Source: Parasphingopyxis algicola (GTDB lineage: Bacteria > Pseudomonadota > Alphaproteobacteria > Sphingomonadales > Sphingomonadaceae). Taken from it: a stretch of 64,000 nucleotides of DNA. A model generated the notes under the pieces. It saw nothing but the letters and a program-made list of their open reading frames with translations. It was not told the origin of the DNA and searched no databases. Of the stretch, positions 8,609 through 17,694 are shown one piece after another. The DNA lies in contig NZ_CP051131.1 of NCBI RefSeq assembly GCF_013378075.1, forward strand, positions 372,001 through 436,000, in the 5' to 3' direction. Position numbers and translations under genes: made by a program. Each line of letters starts with the position of its first letter. The stretch's first letter is position 1.

Positions 8609-9934
8609 ATGTCTGATCCGCCATGGCCAAACAAGACAATCGCTTGGTATACGGTCGGCATTCTGCTTCTTGCTTATGCGCTCGCCTATGTCGACCGCTT
8701 GGTCGTCTCGCTGCTGGTTGAGCCTATTAAAGCCGATCTGGCGCTGAGCGATACTCAGATCGGCCTGATCGTCGGACTCTCCTTTGCGCTGTTTTATTCG
8801 GTCATGGGGCTGCCTATCGCGCGCTATGCTGATGGAGGTAATCGCAAGGGCGTTTTGCTCATCAGCGCCAGCCTGTGGAGCGCAATGACTGCGATCTGCG
8901 GTTTCGCGGCGGGTTTCTGGACGCTGTTTCTCGCGCGCGTTGGCGTCGCTGTGGGCGAGGCGGGTATTGCGCCAACATCATTGTCGGTCATTTCCGACAA
9001 TTTTCCGGCGGAAGAGCGTTCTCGCCCGATCAGTATCTGGGTTTTCGGCGCTGCTCTCGCCACTGTCCTTGCCTTTGGAGGCGGCGGGCTGATGCTCGCC
9101 GATGGCGGCCCGATTGATCAGCTGAAAACGTGGCTGGGTATCGAAATGCCGTCCTGGCGAGTCCTCCTCATCCTATTGGGGAGCATGGGCATTCCGTTAG
9201 TCTTGGTGCTCCTCACATTGCGCGAGCCGCTGCGACGCGATCATGGAGATGGACCGGCAAAGGCCTCGGCTGTCCAGACGCTGGCATTCATCAGAGAGCA
9301 TCGTTGGATGTTCGCCTTTTTCTTCGGCGGCACGGCGCTGTGCCTGCTCGTCCTAGACGGGATTTTTATCTGGCTGCCCGCTTACTTGATACGTAGCTAC
9401 GGCATGTCGCTAAGCGAGGCTGGGACCTCGATCGCAGCCGTCAGCCTGGTTGCCGGTTTGGCGGGTACAGTTGGCTCCGGTTATCTCAACGATTTTCTCG
9501 TAAGGCGAGGATATAACGACGGTCCGGTCCGGGCCACATTGCTTTTGGCACTGCTGGGTGCCATCGCCCTGCCGCTCGCCATCGTGGTCGATCAGACATG
9601 GTCGACTGTGACTCTTTTCGGCGTCGGCATTGCCGGTCTGGCCGGTGCGACTACAGTGCCGCAAATCGCCATGCAGCAGGTCGTACCCAACCGCATGCGC
9701 GCGCAGATTGCCGCCGGTTACTTTTTTCTTGTTAATATAGTCGGCTTCGGGCTCGGGCCTTTCGCGATCGGCGCCACCACCGATTACATTTTCGGCAGTG
9801 AAGCACGGGTCGGTGACTCGATGCTGGTCGTAACGCTGGTCACAATGCCCATCGCGCTACTCATTCTAACCCTGGCCTGCCGTCCGTTTCGCAGGCTGGG
9901 CTTTACCTATTCGCCATCTGCAGGAACCCTATGA
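8609..9934 (+). CDS. MFS transporter (spinster-like)
   Basis: About 441 residues with 12 hydrophobic segments. The first segment ends YALAYVDRLVVSLLVEPI, and the loop after TM2 reads ARYADGGNRKGVL, as in spinster-type MFS carriers often found in sphingomonad catabolic clusters. The start is uncertain. The ATG at 8609 gives the usual short N-terminus but lacks a clear ribosome site. An in-frame GTG at 8576 would add 11 residues, and GGGAGG at 8580-8585 precedes an in-frame CTG at 8591. It overlaps the next gene by ATGA. The cargo is unknown; uptake of a pathway substrate or of an amidase product is likely. Confidence 0.82.
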   Translation: MSDPPWPNKTIAWYTVGILLLAYALAYVDRLVVSLLVEPIKADLALSDTQIGLIVGLSFALFYSVMGLPIARYADGGNRKGVLLISASLWSAMTAICGFAAGFWTLFLARVGVAVGEAGIAPTSLSVISDNFPAEERSRPISIWVFGAALATVLAFGGGGLMLADGGPIDQLKTWLGIEMPSWRVLLILLGSMGIPLVLVLLTLREPLRRDHGDGPAKASAVQTLAFIREHRWMFAFFFGGTALCLLVLDGIFIWLPAYLIRSYGMSLSEAGTSIAAVSLVAGLAGTVGSGYLNDFLVRRGYNDGPVRATLLLALLGAIALPLAIVVDQTWSTVTLFGVGIAGLAGATTVPQIAMQQVVPNRMRAQIAAGYFFLVNIVGFGLGPFAIGATTDYIFGSEARVGDSMLVVTLVTMPIALLILTLACRPFRRLGFTYSPSAGTL

Positions 9935-11109
9935 CAGAAAAGCAGCTCTTTACGCAAAGTGAGTTCGACAGGCGGCTAGTACGCGTGCGTACCGCCATGG
10001 AGGCGGAGAGGGTCGACGCGATTGTAGTGTCGGATCCCAACAACATCTATTATCTGACTGGCTATTCGGGCATCTCGCACTACGTTCCGCAAGGCTTATT
10101 GGTCACTGCTGATGATATTAGATTTCTGATGCGGGAAATGGATGTCTTGGGTGCACGGATCACTTCGTGGCTCCCGTCTGAGGCAATTGTCGGCTACGGC
10201 GACGACACTCTTCTGTCTGCCAAACGTACGCCGTGGCATCTGTTGGCGGACATGATCCGTTCCCTTGGTCTCCACTCGTCGCGCATAGGGTTCGGTCAGT
10301 CCAGCAACTTTATTTCCCCTATCGAATGGAGCCTTATAGAAAGCCTGCTGCCTGACGCGCGGCTTCATGACACGAGATTGCTCGTCAATCACGTGCGCGC
10401 CATCAAATCCGTCGCTGAGATCGCGTATATGCGTGAGGCCGCGCAGATCAGCGATGCCGCGCTCAAGGACGCGGTAGAAATGATCGCGCCGGGTGTGCGC
10501 GAGTGCGACCTTGCGGGCAAGATCACCGCACGCTTGGTTGGTGGCACGGCCGAGTTCGGTGGCGGAATGGCCTATCCGCCGATGATGCCCTCAGGCGAAA
10601 AGACCAGCACGCCACACCTCATGTGGACCGACGATCCTTATTCTTCCGACACGCAGGTTAATATCGAAGTTGGCGGCATGCGGCACTGGTATGTCAGCCC
10701 CGCCTCGCGTTCGATCAAGCTGGGTAAACCCTCGGCCAAGCTCCGAGACCTCGAGGCTGTTACTGTCGAAGGAATGGAAGCCGCGTTAGACAAAGCCGCG
10801 CCTGGTATTCGATGCGAGGAGATCGAACAGGCATTTCGCAACGTCACTGCATGTTCCGGTTACGAAAAGACATCGCGCATCGGCTACGCCGTCGGCTTGG
10901 GTTTCCTGCCGCCCGGCTGGATCGAGCTCACTTCGAACTTAGCCTCGGGCGACCGAACCGAACTGCGACCGGGCATGACCTATCATCTCATGCTTGGCAT
11001 GTGGTTCCCAGGAGACAGTTTCGTCCTTAGCGAAACTTTCGTGGTGACCGACACGGGTTGCGAAAGCCTGTGCAGCATGCCCCGTGAGTTGATGATCAAG
11101 GAAAATTGA
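9931..11109 (+). CDS. M24-family hydrolase, ectoine-hydrolase-like (DoeA/EutD type)
   Basis: 392 residues with a creatinase-type N-terminal domain (about 1-150) and a pita-bread M24 domain. The metal-ligand region that reads DxG...SDxTRT in true aminopeptidases is here EVGGMRHWYVSPASRS (246-261), so the usual aspartates are missing. That altered form and the C-terminal RIGYAVGLGF...PGMTYHLMLGMW and LSETF segments resemble the DoeA/EutD family, which opens the cyclic amidine ectoine to an N-acetyl diamino acid. A DoeB-like deacylase is two genes downstream. With no other ectoine genes close by, the true substrate may be another cyclic amidine or amide. ATGA overlap with the MFS gene. Confidence 0.72.
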   Translation: MTEKQLFTQSEFDRRLVRVRTAMEAERVDAIVVSDPNNIYYLTGYSGISHYVPQGLLVTADDIRFLMREMDVLGARITSWLPSEAIVGYGDDTLLSAKRTPWHLLADMIRSLGLHSSRIGFGQSSNFISPIEWSLIESLLPDARLHDTRLLVNHVRAIKSVAEIAYMREAAQISDAALKDAVEMIAPGVRECDLAGKITARLVGGTAEFGGGMAYPPMMPSGEKTSTPHLMWTDDPYSSDTQVNIEVGGMRHWYVSPASRSIKLGKPSAKLRDLEAVTVEGMEAALDKAAPGIRCEEIEQAFRNVTACSGYEKTSRIGYAVGLGFLPPGWIELTSNLASGDRTELRPGMTYHLMLGMWFPGDSFVLSETFVVTDTGCESLCSMPRELMIKEN

Positions 11110-12572
11110 TGAACCGAAGAGCATTCTCCCAATTGTTTGTGACAACGTTTGCGGCAGCGGCGACCGGCTCTTGCCGAAGCATGGTGGACGCTCCATCTGT
11201 TGACGATCCAACGGTCATGTCGATCAGACAGCTCGGCGAAGCGTTCCGCGCAAATACGCTTGATCCTGTTGCCGTTACCGAGGAATTTCTGGAGCGAATC
11301 GCAAATACGCAATCGACCATCAATGCCTATTCTCATATCGACCGGGAGGGCGCACTCGCCGGCGCGCGCGCAGCCCGGGATCGCTTCGCTCGAGGCAATC
11401 CGATCGGTCCGCTCGATGGGATACCGCTTGCGTTCAAAGACCAGTTTCAAGTCGCAGGAATGCAAAGGCACTTCGGGAGCGCACTGCGAATGGGCGGCCC
11501 GCCAGACGCAAGCGACGAGCAAGTTGTCGCGCGGATACGCGCGACCGGCTGCGTGATCCTCGGTAAGACTACCCAATGCGACGAAGGGGCGGTATCGATC
11601 AGCCGGAGCAGCGCCACTGGCATAACACGCAACCCTGCCGCGCGCGATTGCCATGCCGGAGGCTCGAGCAGTGGCGCGGCAGCGGCAGCGGCGGCCCGGC
11701 TCGGTCCGATCCAGATGGCCGCCGACCAAGGTGGGTCGATTCGCGAGCCTGCCAGTCTGACCGGCTGTTACGGGTTTAAGCCATCGACCGGCCTTATACC
11801 GCGCGATTCCGAATATGGCGTATATGGGCCGATTGCCGCTCAGTTGGCCGACATCAGACCTGTGCTGGAGGCGGCCGCAGGGCGGGTTCTGCCGCACCAT
11901 ATGTCGCACCTCGCGGACCTTCGCATTGCCTATATGCCCTATTGTGGCGATTGCTTGCCGCCCAGCCCCGCCGTTGCCGATGCCTGTTCGCGAGCCGTCG
12001 AGCGATTGCAGGCGTCCGGTGTCGAGGTGACGCAGATTGAACCAGTCATTCCCTACGGTGTGTTGAAGGATATCGCAGCATATTTCTATGCCGAAAGCGT
12101 CGGAGAGATCGTGGGCGAGTTTGGGCTCGATGCCGTCCTAGCCAGCGGCGAGCGGTGTTTTGCTGAGCATGCCCAAGCAACCATAGCTCTCGATCCCGAG
12201 GCGATCGGTGAATGGGCAGGTTCGGCCTTTGCAAGCCTCGACAGCGCGCTCGAAGCGCATCCGGTCCACACCTATGACATCGTCCTTACACCGACTATTC
12301 CGTTTGTCGCCTTTCCTCTGGAACGATGTTATCCGACAGAAGCAGAAACAACTCCTGACTACGCCATATGGAAGCAGCGATATGGAATCTCGCAAGAGCA
12401 TTCGGTCGCGCTGGCTGTCGGAACCTATATGAAAACTCCGGAGATCACATTCCCTGTTGCCGGCAGCGAGGACACCAAGCCGGTCGGCTTGAGTGCGGTC
12501 GCTTCGCGCGGCGGCGATGCGGTGTTGCTTGAGTTTGCAGAACTCGCCGACCCCGTGCTGGTAAGTGGCTGA
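11109..12572 (+). CDS. Amidase-signature hydrolase with Tat-type signal
   Basis: About 487 residues. The amidase-signature triad is visible: K110 (LAFKDQ), the GGSSSG loop at 184-189, and the nucleophile S210 in QGGSIREPAS. Unlike cytoplasmic amidases, the N-terminus reads MNRRAFSQLF followed by a hydrophobic alanine-rich run. That is a twin-arginine-type signal (RRxFxQ) and predicts folded export to the periplasm. A cysteine at 22 is not in a good lipobox. The ATG at 11109 overlaps the previous stop (TGATG), and its own stop overlaps the next start the same way. It probably cleaves an amide substrate outside the inner membrane; the exact substrate is unknown. Confidence 0.85.
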   Translation: MNRRAFSQLFVTTFAAAATGSCRSMVDAPSVDDPTVMSIRQLGEAFRANTLDPVAVTEEFLERIANTQSTINAYSHIDREGALAGARAARDRFARGNPIGPLDGIPLAFKDQFQVAGMQRHFGSALRMGGPPDASDEQVVARIRATGCVILGKTTQCDEGAVSISRSSATGITRNPAARDCHAGGSSSGAAAAAAARLGPIQMAADQGGSIREPASLTGCYGFKPSTGLIPRDSEYGVYGPIAAQLADIRPVLEAAAGRVLPHHMSHLADLRIAYMPYCGDCLPPSPAVADACSRAVERLQASGVEVTQIEPVIPYGVLKDIAAYFYAESVGEIVGEFGLDAVLASGERCFAEHAQATIALDPEAIGEWAGSAFASLDSALEAHPVHTYDIVLTPTIPFVAFPLERCYPTEAETTPDYAIWKQRYGISQEHSVALAVGTYMKTPEITFPVAGSEDTKPVGLSAVASRGGDAVLLEFAELADPVLVSG

Positions 12573-13573
12573 TGGCCGAATTGCAGGGCATCGACCTCGA
12601 CCGGCCCGGACGACAAACGGGTACAGTCGAAATCCGCGATGGGAGTGATAGCGTACGCATTCCGATCGTTTCGATTGGCGATGGCGAAGGGCCGAACTTG
12701 TTTATCAACGCCGGGTCGCATGGCGACGAATATGAGGGGCCGATAGCATTGCGCAATGTGCTGCGCGATCTCGATCCGGGCGGCATTCGCGGGCAACTTA
12801 TCGCAATCCCCAGTCTTAATCCCCCAGCGGCGCGCGCGATCGCACGTACTTCGCCGATCGATAATATCGATCTGAACCGCGCTTTCCCGGGCAAAGCCGA
12901 TGGTTCGCTATCGCAAAGGATCGCCGCGTTCGTATCCGAGGTGATTGTCCCGCGCTGCAAGGCCGTGGTCGATCTGCACGCGGCGGGCAGGGATTATCAG
13001 TTCGAGCCCTATGTGATGATGCACGTTCCCGAGCAGTTGCAGTCGCGCGCACTGTTCGATGAGACACTGATGGCTGCGCAAGCTTTCGGTTTGCCGCGTA
13101 TTTTCGTGGTGGAAGAACCCGAACGGGATGGGATTTTGAGTTCGGAGGGAATGCTCGACACGTTTGTGGAATCGCTCGGCAAGGTTTTCCTGTGCATCGA
13201 GGCGGGCGGGGCCGGTACCACGACCCCGCAAACGGTCGCGGTGACCGAGCGCGGCATTCAGAACATGCTGGCCCATTTCGGACTGACCGGGGACGCTGTC
13301 GATATTCCCGGTGGGCCTATCACGCCGTCGCATATTCACGCCAAAGGTTTCCAATTCGCGCCCGTTGGAGGGCTGCTGGAGATTACCTGCGAGCTCGGCT
13401 CACAGCTGGCCGCTGGTGAGCCGTTCGCCCGCATCCACGCGCTCGATTCCGACGGGAGCAATCCGCAGGACTGTACCGCCACCATCGATGGGATATTCGC
13501 CGCCCGCCGCCATCCCGCTTTCGTCGAGGAGGGAGGGCTGATCGGTGGGATCGCGCAGCCCTTCGCGACCTGA
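12572..13573 (+). CDS. N-acyl amino acid deacylase, DoeB/EutE-like (succinylglutamate desuccinylase/aspartoacylase family)
   Basis: 333 residues of the AstE/AspA zinc carboxypeptidase-like superfamily. Zinc ligands are seen as H50 and E53 in GSHGDEYEG and H136 in VVDLHAAG. The SPIDNIDLNRAFPG segment (94-107) is characteristic of DoeB/EutE, which deacetylates N-alpha-acetyl-diaminobutyrate in ectoine breakdown. It starts at an ATG overlapping the amidase stop and ends 13 bases from the convergent M81 gene. The likely role is to release an acyl group from the ring-opened product of the M24 enzyme. Whether that acyl group is acetyl or an aromatic acyl is open. Confidence 0.8.
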   Translation: MAELQGIDLDRPGRQTGTVEIRDGSDSVRIPIVSIGDGEGPNLFINAGSHGDEYEGPIALRNVLRDLDPGGIRGQLIAIPSLNPPAARAIARTSPIDNIDLNRAFPGKADGSLSQRIAAFVSEVIVPRCKAVVDLHAAGRDYQFEPYVMMHVPEQLQSRALFDETLMAAQAFGLPRIFVVEEPERDGILSSEGMLDTFVESLGKVFLCIEAGGAGTTTPQTVAVTERGIQNMLAHFGLTGDAVDIPGGPITPSHIHAKGFQFAPVGGLLEITCELGSQLAAGEPFARIHALDSDGSNPQDCTATIDGIFAARRHPAFVEEGGLIGGIAQPFAT

Positions 13574-13586
13574 TTACAGCAGCGCG

Positions 13587-15032
13587 TCAGGCTGCTTCGA
13601 GTGGCCACAGATTGCGCGGTGCGTTGCGATAGGGCAACGATCGGACGTCTTCCGACATCGCCCCCTGGGTCAGCACGGTCTGGAATGTGCCGACCACATC
13701 GGCGAACGCCACCCGCGCCATCCGAAAAGCCTTCAGGCCGAGAATACGCTTGGTTTCGAGGTCGATCCCGAAATCGTCGAACATGGTCGGCGCCAGTATC
13801 GGGAATCGTTTCGAACTCAGGATAATATCGAAACCGCTATCGGTCGCTACATGCACTGCGGTTCCGCCGTCAAAACCGAAAGTGGGCGAAACCGCATGCC
13901 GGTAGTCGGGCCGGATCGCACGTACCGTTACCGTCAGGTCGAGCGGACGGCCGGATACGCGCGAAGCTTTGCCGCCTATCCTCAGATCCAACCGTGTACC
14001 TTCGCCGGCGGCCGTGCATAGATCGATTGCGACCGGATCCCACAGCGGTGCGAAAACGGCATCTGGCAGATTCGCATCAATCATCGCTTCGAGCAGGTGT
14101 GTGGCATCGCCCGCACCGCCGCACAGGATCGCGTCGGCACCCTCGCACAATGCAAAGCGGTTTTCTTTCGAGGCTTCCGCCTGCGCGCGGGCGATTGCTT
14201 CTTTGATCTTTACCGCATCGTGTCCGATCGCAATCTCGCCGCGGCGTTCGCGCACCGTGTCGGCGAGCCGTTGCGCTTCGCGCTGGGCTAGGTCCGCATC
14301 GCCATCGCTGACGATCAGTGTCCTAGTGCCCAGGGCGGGCGTATCGCTCCATGCAAAACCCATCGTCAGCGAGGCAGAGAGTATTTCCGGCCTGCGCTCA
14401 ATATCATAGAATTCGCGGATGATTTCCTGCCCAGCGCCCGATTTCGTATCGACGAAGCTCAAAATGTTGGCCTCAGCAATCGCGATCTGAGGCTGAATAT
14501 CGCCTTGCGCCGCAGCGATGCACAGGTCAAACAGTTCCTCAGCCCGGTCGGCTATATCGTCATGCGGCCATTCTTTGTAGGCGATAACCACATCGGCATA
14601 TTCCGCATAGGCGCGTGAGATATTGGCATGCGGGTCGATCTCAACACCGATCACGGTGTCCGATCCGACGATGTCGCGCGCCATCTTGAGGAACTCCCCC
14701 TCGCAATCGGCGGTCTGTGTCGCCATCATCGCGCCATGCAAATAGAGCAGCAGGATATCGACGCACCCGACGGCTTCGATTTCGCCGAGCAGCTTGGCCC
14801 GTAGCGCGAGATAGTCCTGTTCGACCACGGGGCCGGCGGGCATCGCCCACATGTTGGAGCCGCGCGAGAATTCGTGCCCGCCCTGCTCGGCCTTTTCTGC
14901 CCATACCCCGAAGGCCGCGCGCTTGCCTGGCACAAAACCTTCGAACAGATCGTTGGAAAAATCATCCGCGGAGGTCGGAATGGGACAGAAGCTATTGGTT
15001 TCCGTGCCGAGTCCACATGCAAATATCTTCAT
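13587..15032 (-). CDS. M81-family metallopeptidase (MlrC-like)
   Basis: About 481 residues, matching the MlrC/DUF1485 family. Candidate zinc ligands are H99 in LYLHGAM, H135 in DPHANIS and H157 in EWPHDD. I start at the ATG at 15032, preceded by GGAGG, which begins MKIFACGLGTETNSF, the typical family N-terminus; upstream in-frame sequence belongs to the SDR gene. MlrC acts on linear peptide intermediates of microcystin breakdown, but most M81 proteins have unknown substrates, and no MlrA or MlrB is here. It is last in the reverse-strand operon aminotransferase-RidA-ALDH-SDR-M81, so it probably acts on a small amide or amino acid derivative. Confidence 0.8.
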   Translation of the reverse strand: MKIFACGLGTETNSFCPIPTSADDFSNDLFEGFVPGKRAAFGVWAEKAEQGGHEFSRGSNMWAMPAGPVVEQDYLALRAKLLGEIEAVGCVDILLLYLHGAMMATQTADCEGEFLKMARDIVGSDTVIGVEIDPHANISRAYAEYADVVIAYKEWPHDDIADRAEELFDLCIAAAQGDIQPQIAIAEANILSFVDTKSGAGQEIIREFYDIERRPEILSASLTMGFAWSDTPALGTRTLIVSDGDADLAQREAQRLADTVRERRGEIAIGHDAVKIKEAIARAQAEASKENRFALCEGADAILCGGAGDATHLLEAMIDANLPDAVFAPLWDPVAIDLCTAAGEGTRLDLRIGGKASRVSGRPLDLTVTVRAIRPDYRHAVSPTFGFDGGTAVHVATDSGFDIILSSKRFPILAPTMFDDFGIDLETKRILGLKAFRMARVAFADVVGTFQTVLTQGAMSEDVRSLPYRNAPRNLWPLEAA

Positions 15033-15034
15033 CG

Positions 15035-15796
15035 TCACGCCTCCCACTCGAGATTTCCATCGATACTGATCGTCTGACCGGTGATATTTTGGGCCGCTGA
15101 CGAGCACAGATAGTCGACTAGCCCCGCGACCTCCCCGGTCGATACCTTGGACCGGGTAGAAACGAACTTTAGGAACCGGCTTTCCATGTCCTCCGCGCTC
15201 ACGCCCTCGTCGCGCGCGACAGCGGCCACGACGCTGCGCATGCGCGCATTGTCAATAATCCCGGGGAGCACCGCATTGCAGCGAATGCCGTACTCGCCAA
15301 GTTCGCGCGCGGCATTGCGAGTCAGGCCCTCGACTGCGCATTTGGCCGCGACATAGGCCGAGCGCGCCACCATCCCAGTTTTGGTCGAGGCCGAAGAGAT
15401 GTTCACTATTGATCCGGAGCGCTCGATTTTCATGCCCGGCACTACTTTTTGCATTCCGATCAGTGTCGCATCGACATTGGCCGCGAAGGTAGCGTGCCAT
15501 TCGTCGAGTTCGATATCTTCAACCAGAGCGCGCGGGCCACCGGCGCCGACCGTATTTACCAGCACGTCGCAACCACCCAAAGCATTCAGAGCGGCATCGA
15601 AAAACGTATTAGTGCCATCGGCAGACCCCAAGTTAGCCAATTCTCCCTCCATTCCGGGATTGGATTCGAGGGTCGCAACGAGATTGGCCTTATCCATATC
15701 GCAAATGAAAACCCGTCCGTCTTTGTGACAAAAGTTTTCCGCGATGGCGCGTCCGATACTGTCTCCGCCACCGGTTACGATAACTCGTGCGGTCAT
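15035..15796 (-). CDS. Short-chain dehydrogenase/reductase
   Basis: About 253 residues. The NAD(P) motif is TGGGDSIGRAIA near the N-terminus, and D33 or so in FICDMDKAN suggests NAD preference. The catalytic Ser-Tyr-Lys appears as NISSAST..., then SAYVAAK. The C-terminal ITGQTISIDGNLEW is the usual classical SDR ending. I prefer the ATG at 15796 because GGAG is 6 bases upstream; another ATG is at 15802. The stop is 3 bases before the M81 start. It presumably oxidises a hydroxy intermediate, but the substrate is not readable. Confidence 0.85.
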   Translation of the reverse strand: MTARVIVTGGGDSIGRAIAENFCHKDGRVFICDMDKANLVATLESNPGMEGELANLGSADGTNTFFDAALNALGGCDVLVNTVGAGGPRALVEDIELDEWHATFAANVDATLIGMQKVVPGMKIERSGSIVNISSASTKTGMVARSAYVAAKCAVEGLTRNAARELGEYGIRCNAVLPGIIDNARMRSVVAAVARDEGVSAEDMESRFLKFVSTRSKVSTGEVAGLVDYLCSSAAQNITGQTISIDGNLEWEA

Positions 15797-15814
15797 GGTC
15801 ATCTCCAGACGTCG

Positions 15815-17311
15815 TTAATCGGCTGCGGTGATTAGGGGACGGCAGATATATTTAGCCTCAAGAAACTCTTCGAGGCCGAACGTGGACCCTTCGCGCCCAA
15901 TGCCGGACTGCTTAATCCCGCCGAACGGCGCGGCTGGGGTGCCTATTGCGCCGCAATTCGCGCCCACCATGCCTGATTGCAGCCGATCCGCGATCCGGCG
16001 CTCGCGTGCGACATCGCTTGTGTAAAAATAGGCTGCGAGGCCGTACGGCGTGTCGTTAGCTGTCGCGATGGCCTCCTTCTCGTTGGCGAAACGCGAAAGC
16101 GCGACGACTGGGCCGAACGTCTCCTCGCAAGTCATCGAGCAGCCTCGAGGTACATCGGTGAGGATGGTGGGCTGGTAGAACCAGCCGCCGAGTTCGTGCG
16201 GGCCCCCACCCAAGACTAAAGTGGCACCCCGTTCGAGTGCTTCTTTCACATGACGCCTGACCTTGTCGAAGTTTGTCTGTGTGGCGAGCGGACCTTGATC
16301 GCGGTCATCCAAGCCAGGACCGACGGTGAGCGTGGCGATCTTTTCGCGCAGTCGATCGCGGAAATCGTCGAAGACGCTCTCGTGCGCCATGACCCGGTTG
16401 GGCGCGATGCAGACCTGACCCATATTGCGGAATTTGGCGGTCATGAGGCCGTCGACGGCTGCATCCAAGTCCGCATCCTCGAACACCAGGAAAGGTGCGT
16501 TGCCGCCGAGTTCGAGTGCGACCTTTTTTATTGTGCTGGCGCAATCCGCGTAGAGCTTTCGGCCGATGGCGGTCGACCCGGTGAAGCTGAGCATCCGGAC
16601 ATCTGCACTCGACGTGAGTTCAGCGCCGATAGCCGCGGCATCGCCTGTGAGCACGCTGATCAGGCCTGCGGGGCATCCGACGCGTTCGGCGAGGTGGGCA
16701 ATCGCCAATGCGGTGAACGGCGTGGTTGGCGCTGGCTTCACGATCTGCGCGCAGCCAACGGCCAGAGCCGGGGCAAGCTTGCGCGCGACGGTGGCTATGG
16801 GAAAATTCCATGGGGTGATCGCAGCGGTAACACCAATGGGAATTTTTGTGATTTCGATATGCTTGCCCGGATCAGCCACGGGGTGGACGGCCCCGGTAAT
16901 CCGGGGGGCTTCGGCAGCATACCATTTGAAATAGGACGCGCCGTAGACGACTTCCTGGCGCGCCTGATGCAGCGGCTTGCCCTGCTCGAGCGTCATGATC
17001 ACAGCCAGCTCGTCGGCCTGTTCGACCATTAACTGGCCAAGACGGGCGACCATCGCGGCCCGTTCCCGCGCCGGCACACGCTCCCAATCGCGCTGGGCCG
17101 AAACGGCTGCGGCAATTGCCCGTGTGGTTTCCTCTCCACCCATCAGCGGAACGTGGCCAATGTTACGCTGTGTGGCTGGATCGATGATTGCCATCGTCTC
17201 GCCGGAATCCGCGTCGCACCAATGGCCGGCGATGAACGCCTGTTGCCGCATCAGCGCTGGCCGCTTCACTGCGACATGCGCGCCCGCTTCGATATTTTCC
17301 TGCAAACCCAT
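15815..17311 (-). CDS. NAD(P)-dependent aldehyde dehydrogenase, succinate-semialdehyde dehydrogenase type
   Basis: About 498 residues, full ALDH length. It shows ITPWNFPIA, the SFTGSTAIGRK cofactor loop, the general base Glu in LELGGNAPF and the catalytic Cys in GQVCIAPNRV. Overall it resembles GabD-type succinate semialdehyde dehydrogenases, which in ectoine breakdown (DoeC/Ssd) oxidise aspartate semialdehyde. The ATG at 17311 overlaps the RidA stop (TGATG). Placed next to a class III aminotransferase, it fits oxidation of the semialdehyde made by transamination. Confidence 0.88.
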   Translation of the reverse strand: MGLQENIEAGAHVAVKRPALMRQQAFIAGHWCDADSGETMAIIDPATQRNIGHVPLMGGEETTRAIAAAVSAQRDWERVPARERAAMVARLGQLMVEQADELAVIMTLEQGKPLHQARQEVVYGASYFKWYAAEAPRITGAVHPVADPGKHIEITKIPIGVTAAITPWNFPIATVARKLAPALAVGCAQIVKPAPTTPFTALAIAHLAERVGCPAGLISVLTGDAAAIGAELTSSADVRMLSFTGSTAIGRKLYADCASTIKKVALELGGNAPFLVFEDADLDAAVDGLMTAKFRNMGQVCIAPNRVMAHESVFDDFRDRLREKIATLTVGPGLDDRDQGPLATQTNFDKVRRHVKEALERGATLVLGGGPHELGGWFYQPTILTDVPRGCSMTCEETFGPVVALSRFANEKEAIATANDTPYGLAAYFYTSDVARERRIADRLQSGMVGANCGAIGTPAAPFGGIKQSGIGREGSTFGLEEFLEAKYICRPLITAAD

Positions 17312-17694
17312 CACGCGGCTACCGCTTCGATTTCGAACAGCCAGTCGCCGTCCATTAGTTCCGTAACTACGGTCGTCGACGCCGGGGGAGGGTCAGGCAA
17401 GCGGTCGGTGCGAACCCGCCGAAACTCAGAGACATCGCAACCGGGCGCGAGATAGTAGTTCAGCTTGACCAGATTATCCGTGCTCATGGCATGAGCACCG
17501 AGCACTGCATCGAGATTGTCGAAGGCCTGCCCGATCTGCGCGCCGAAGCCGCTTGCCATGCTGCCGTCCGAACGATTGCCGATCTGGCCGGAAATGAACA
17601 GCATTTCGCGGCCGGCCGGAACCAGCACGGCGTGGCTGTATTGCCCCGCCGGTGGCGCGATACCGGCTGGATTACTGTGATGCAGCGCGCTCAT
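17311..17694 (-). CDS. RidA/YjgF family enamine/imine deaminase
   Basis: 127 residues, the compact RidA fold. It shows the family stretches AGREMLFISGQIG, FDNLDAVLGAHAMSTDNLVKLNYY and a basic Arg in VRTDRLP near residue 105. RidA proteins hydrolyse reactive enamines and imines released by PLP enzymes. Here it is coupled by ATGA to the aminotransferase upstream, so a protective or direct deaminase role in that step is likely. The start is the ATG at 17694; the longer frame upstream only overlaps the aminotransferase. Confidence 0.85.
   Translation of the reverse strand: MSALHHSNPAGIAPPAGQYSHAVLVPAGREMLFISGQIGNRSDGSMASGFGAQIGQAFDNLDAVLGAHAMSTDNLVKLNYYLAPGCDVSEFRRVRTDRLPDPPPASTTVVTELMDGDWLFEIEAVAA

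Noticed and set aside
13587-15032. Microcystin (mlr) degradation cluster
   Set aside because: Only an MlrC-family protein is present; there is no MlrA or MlrB, and M81 proteins occur in many other contexts.
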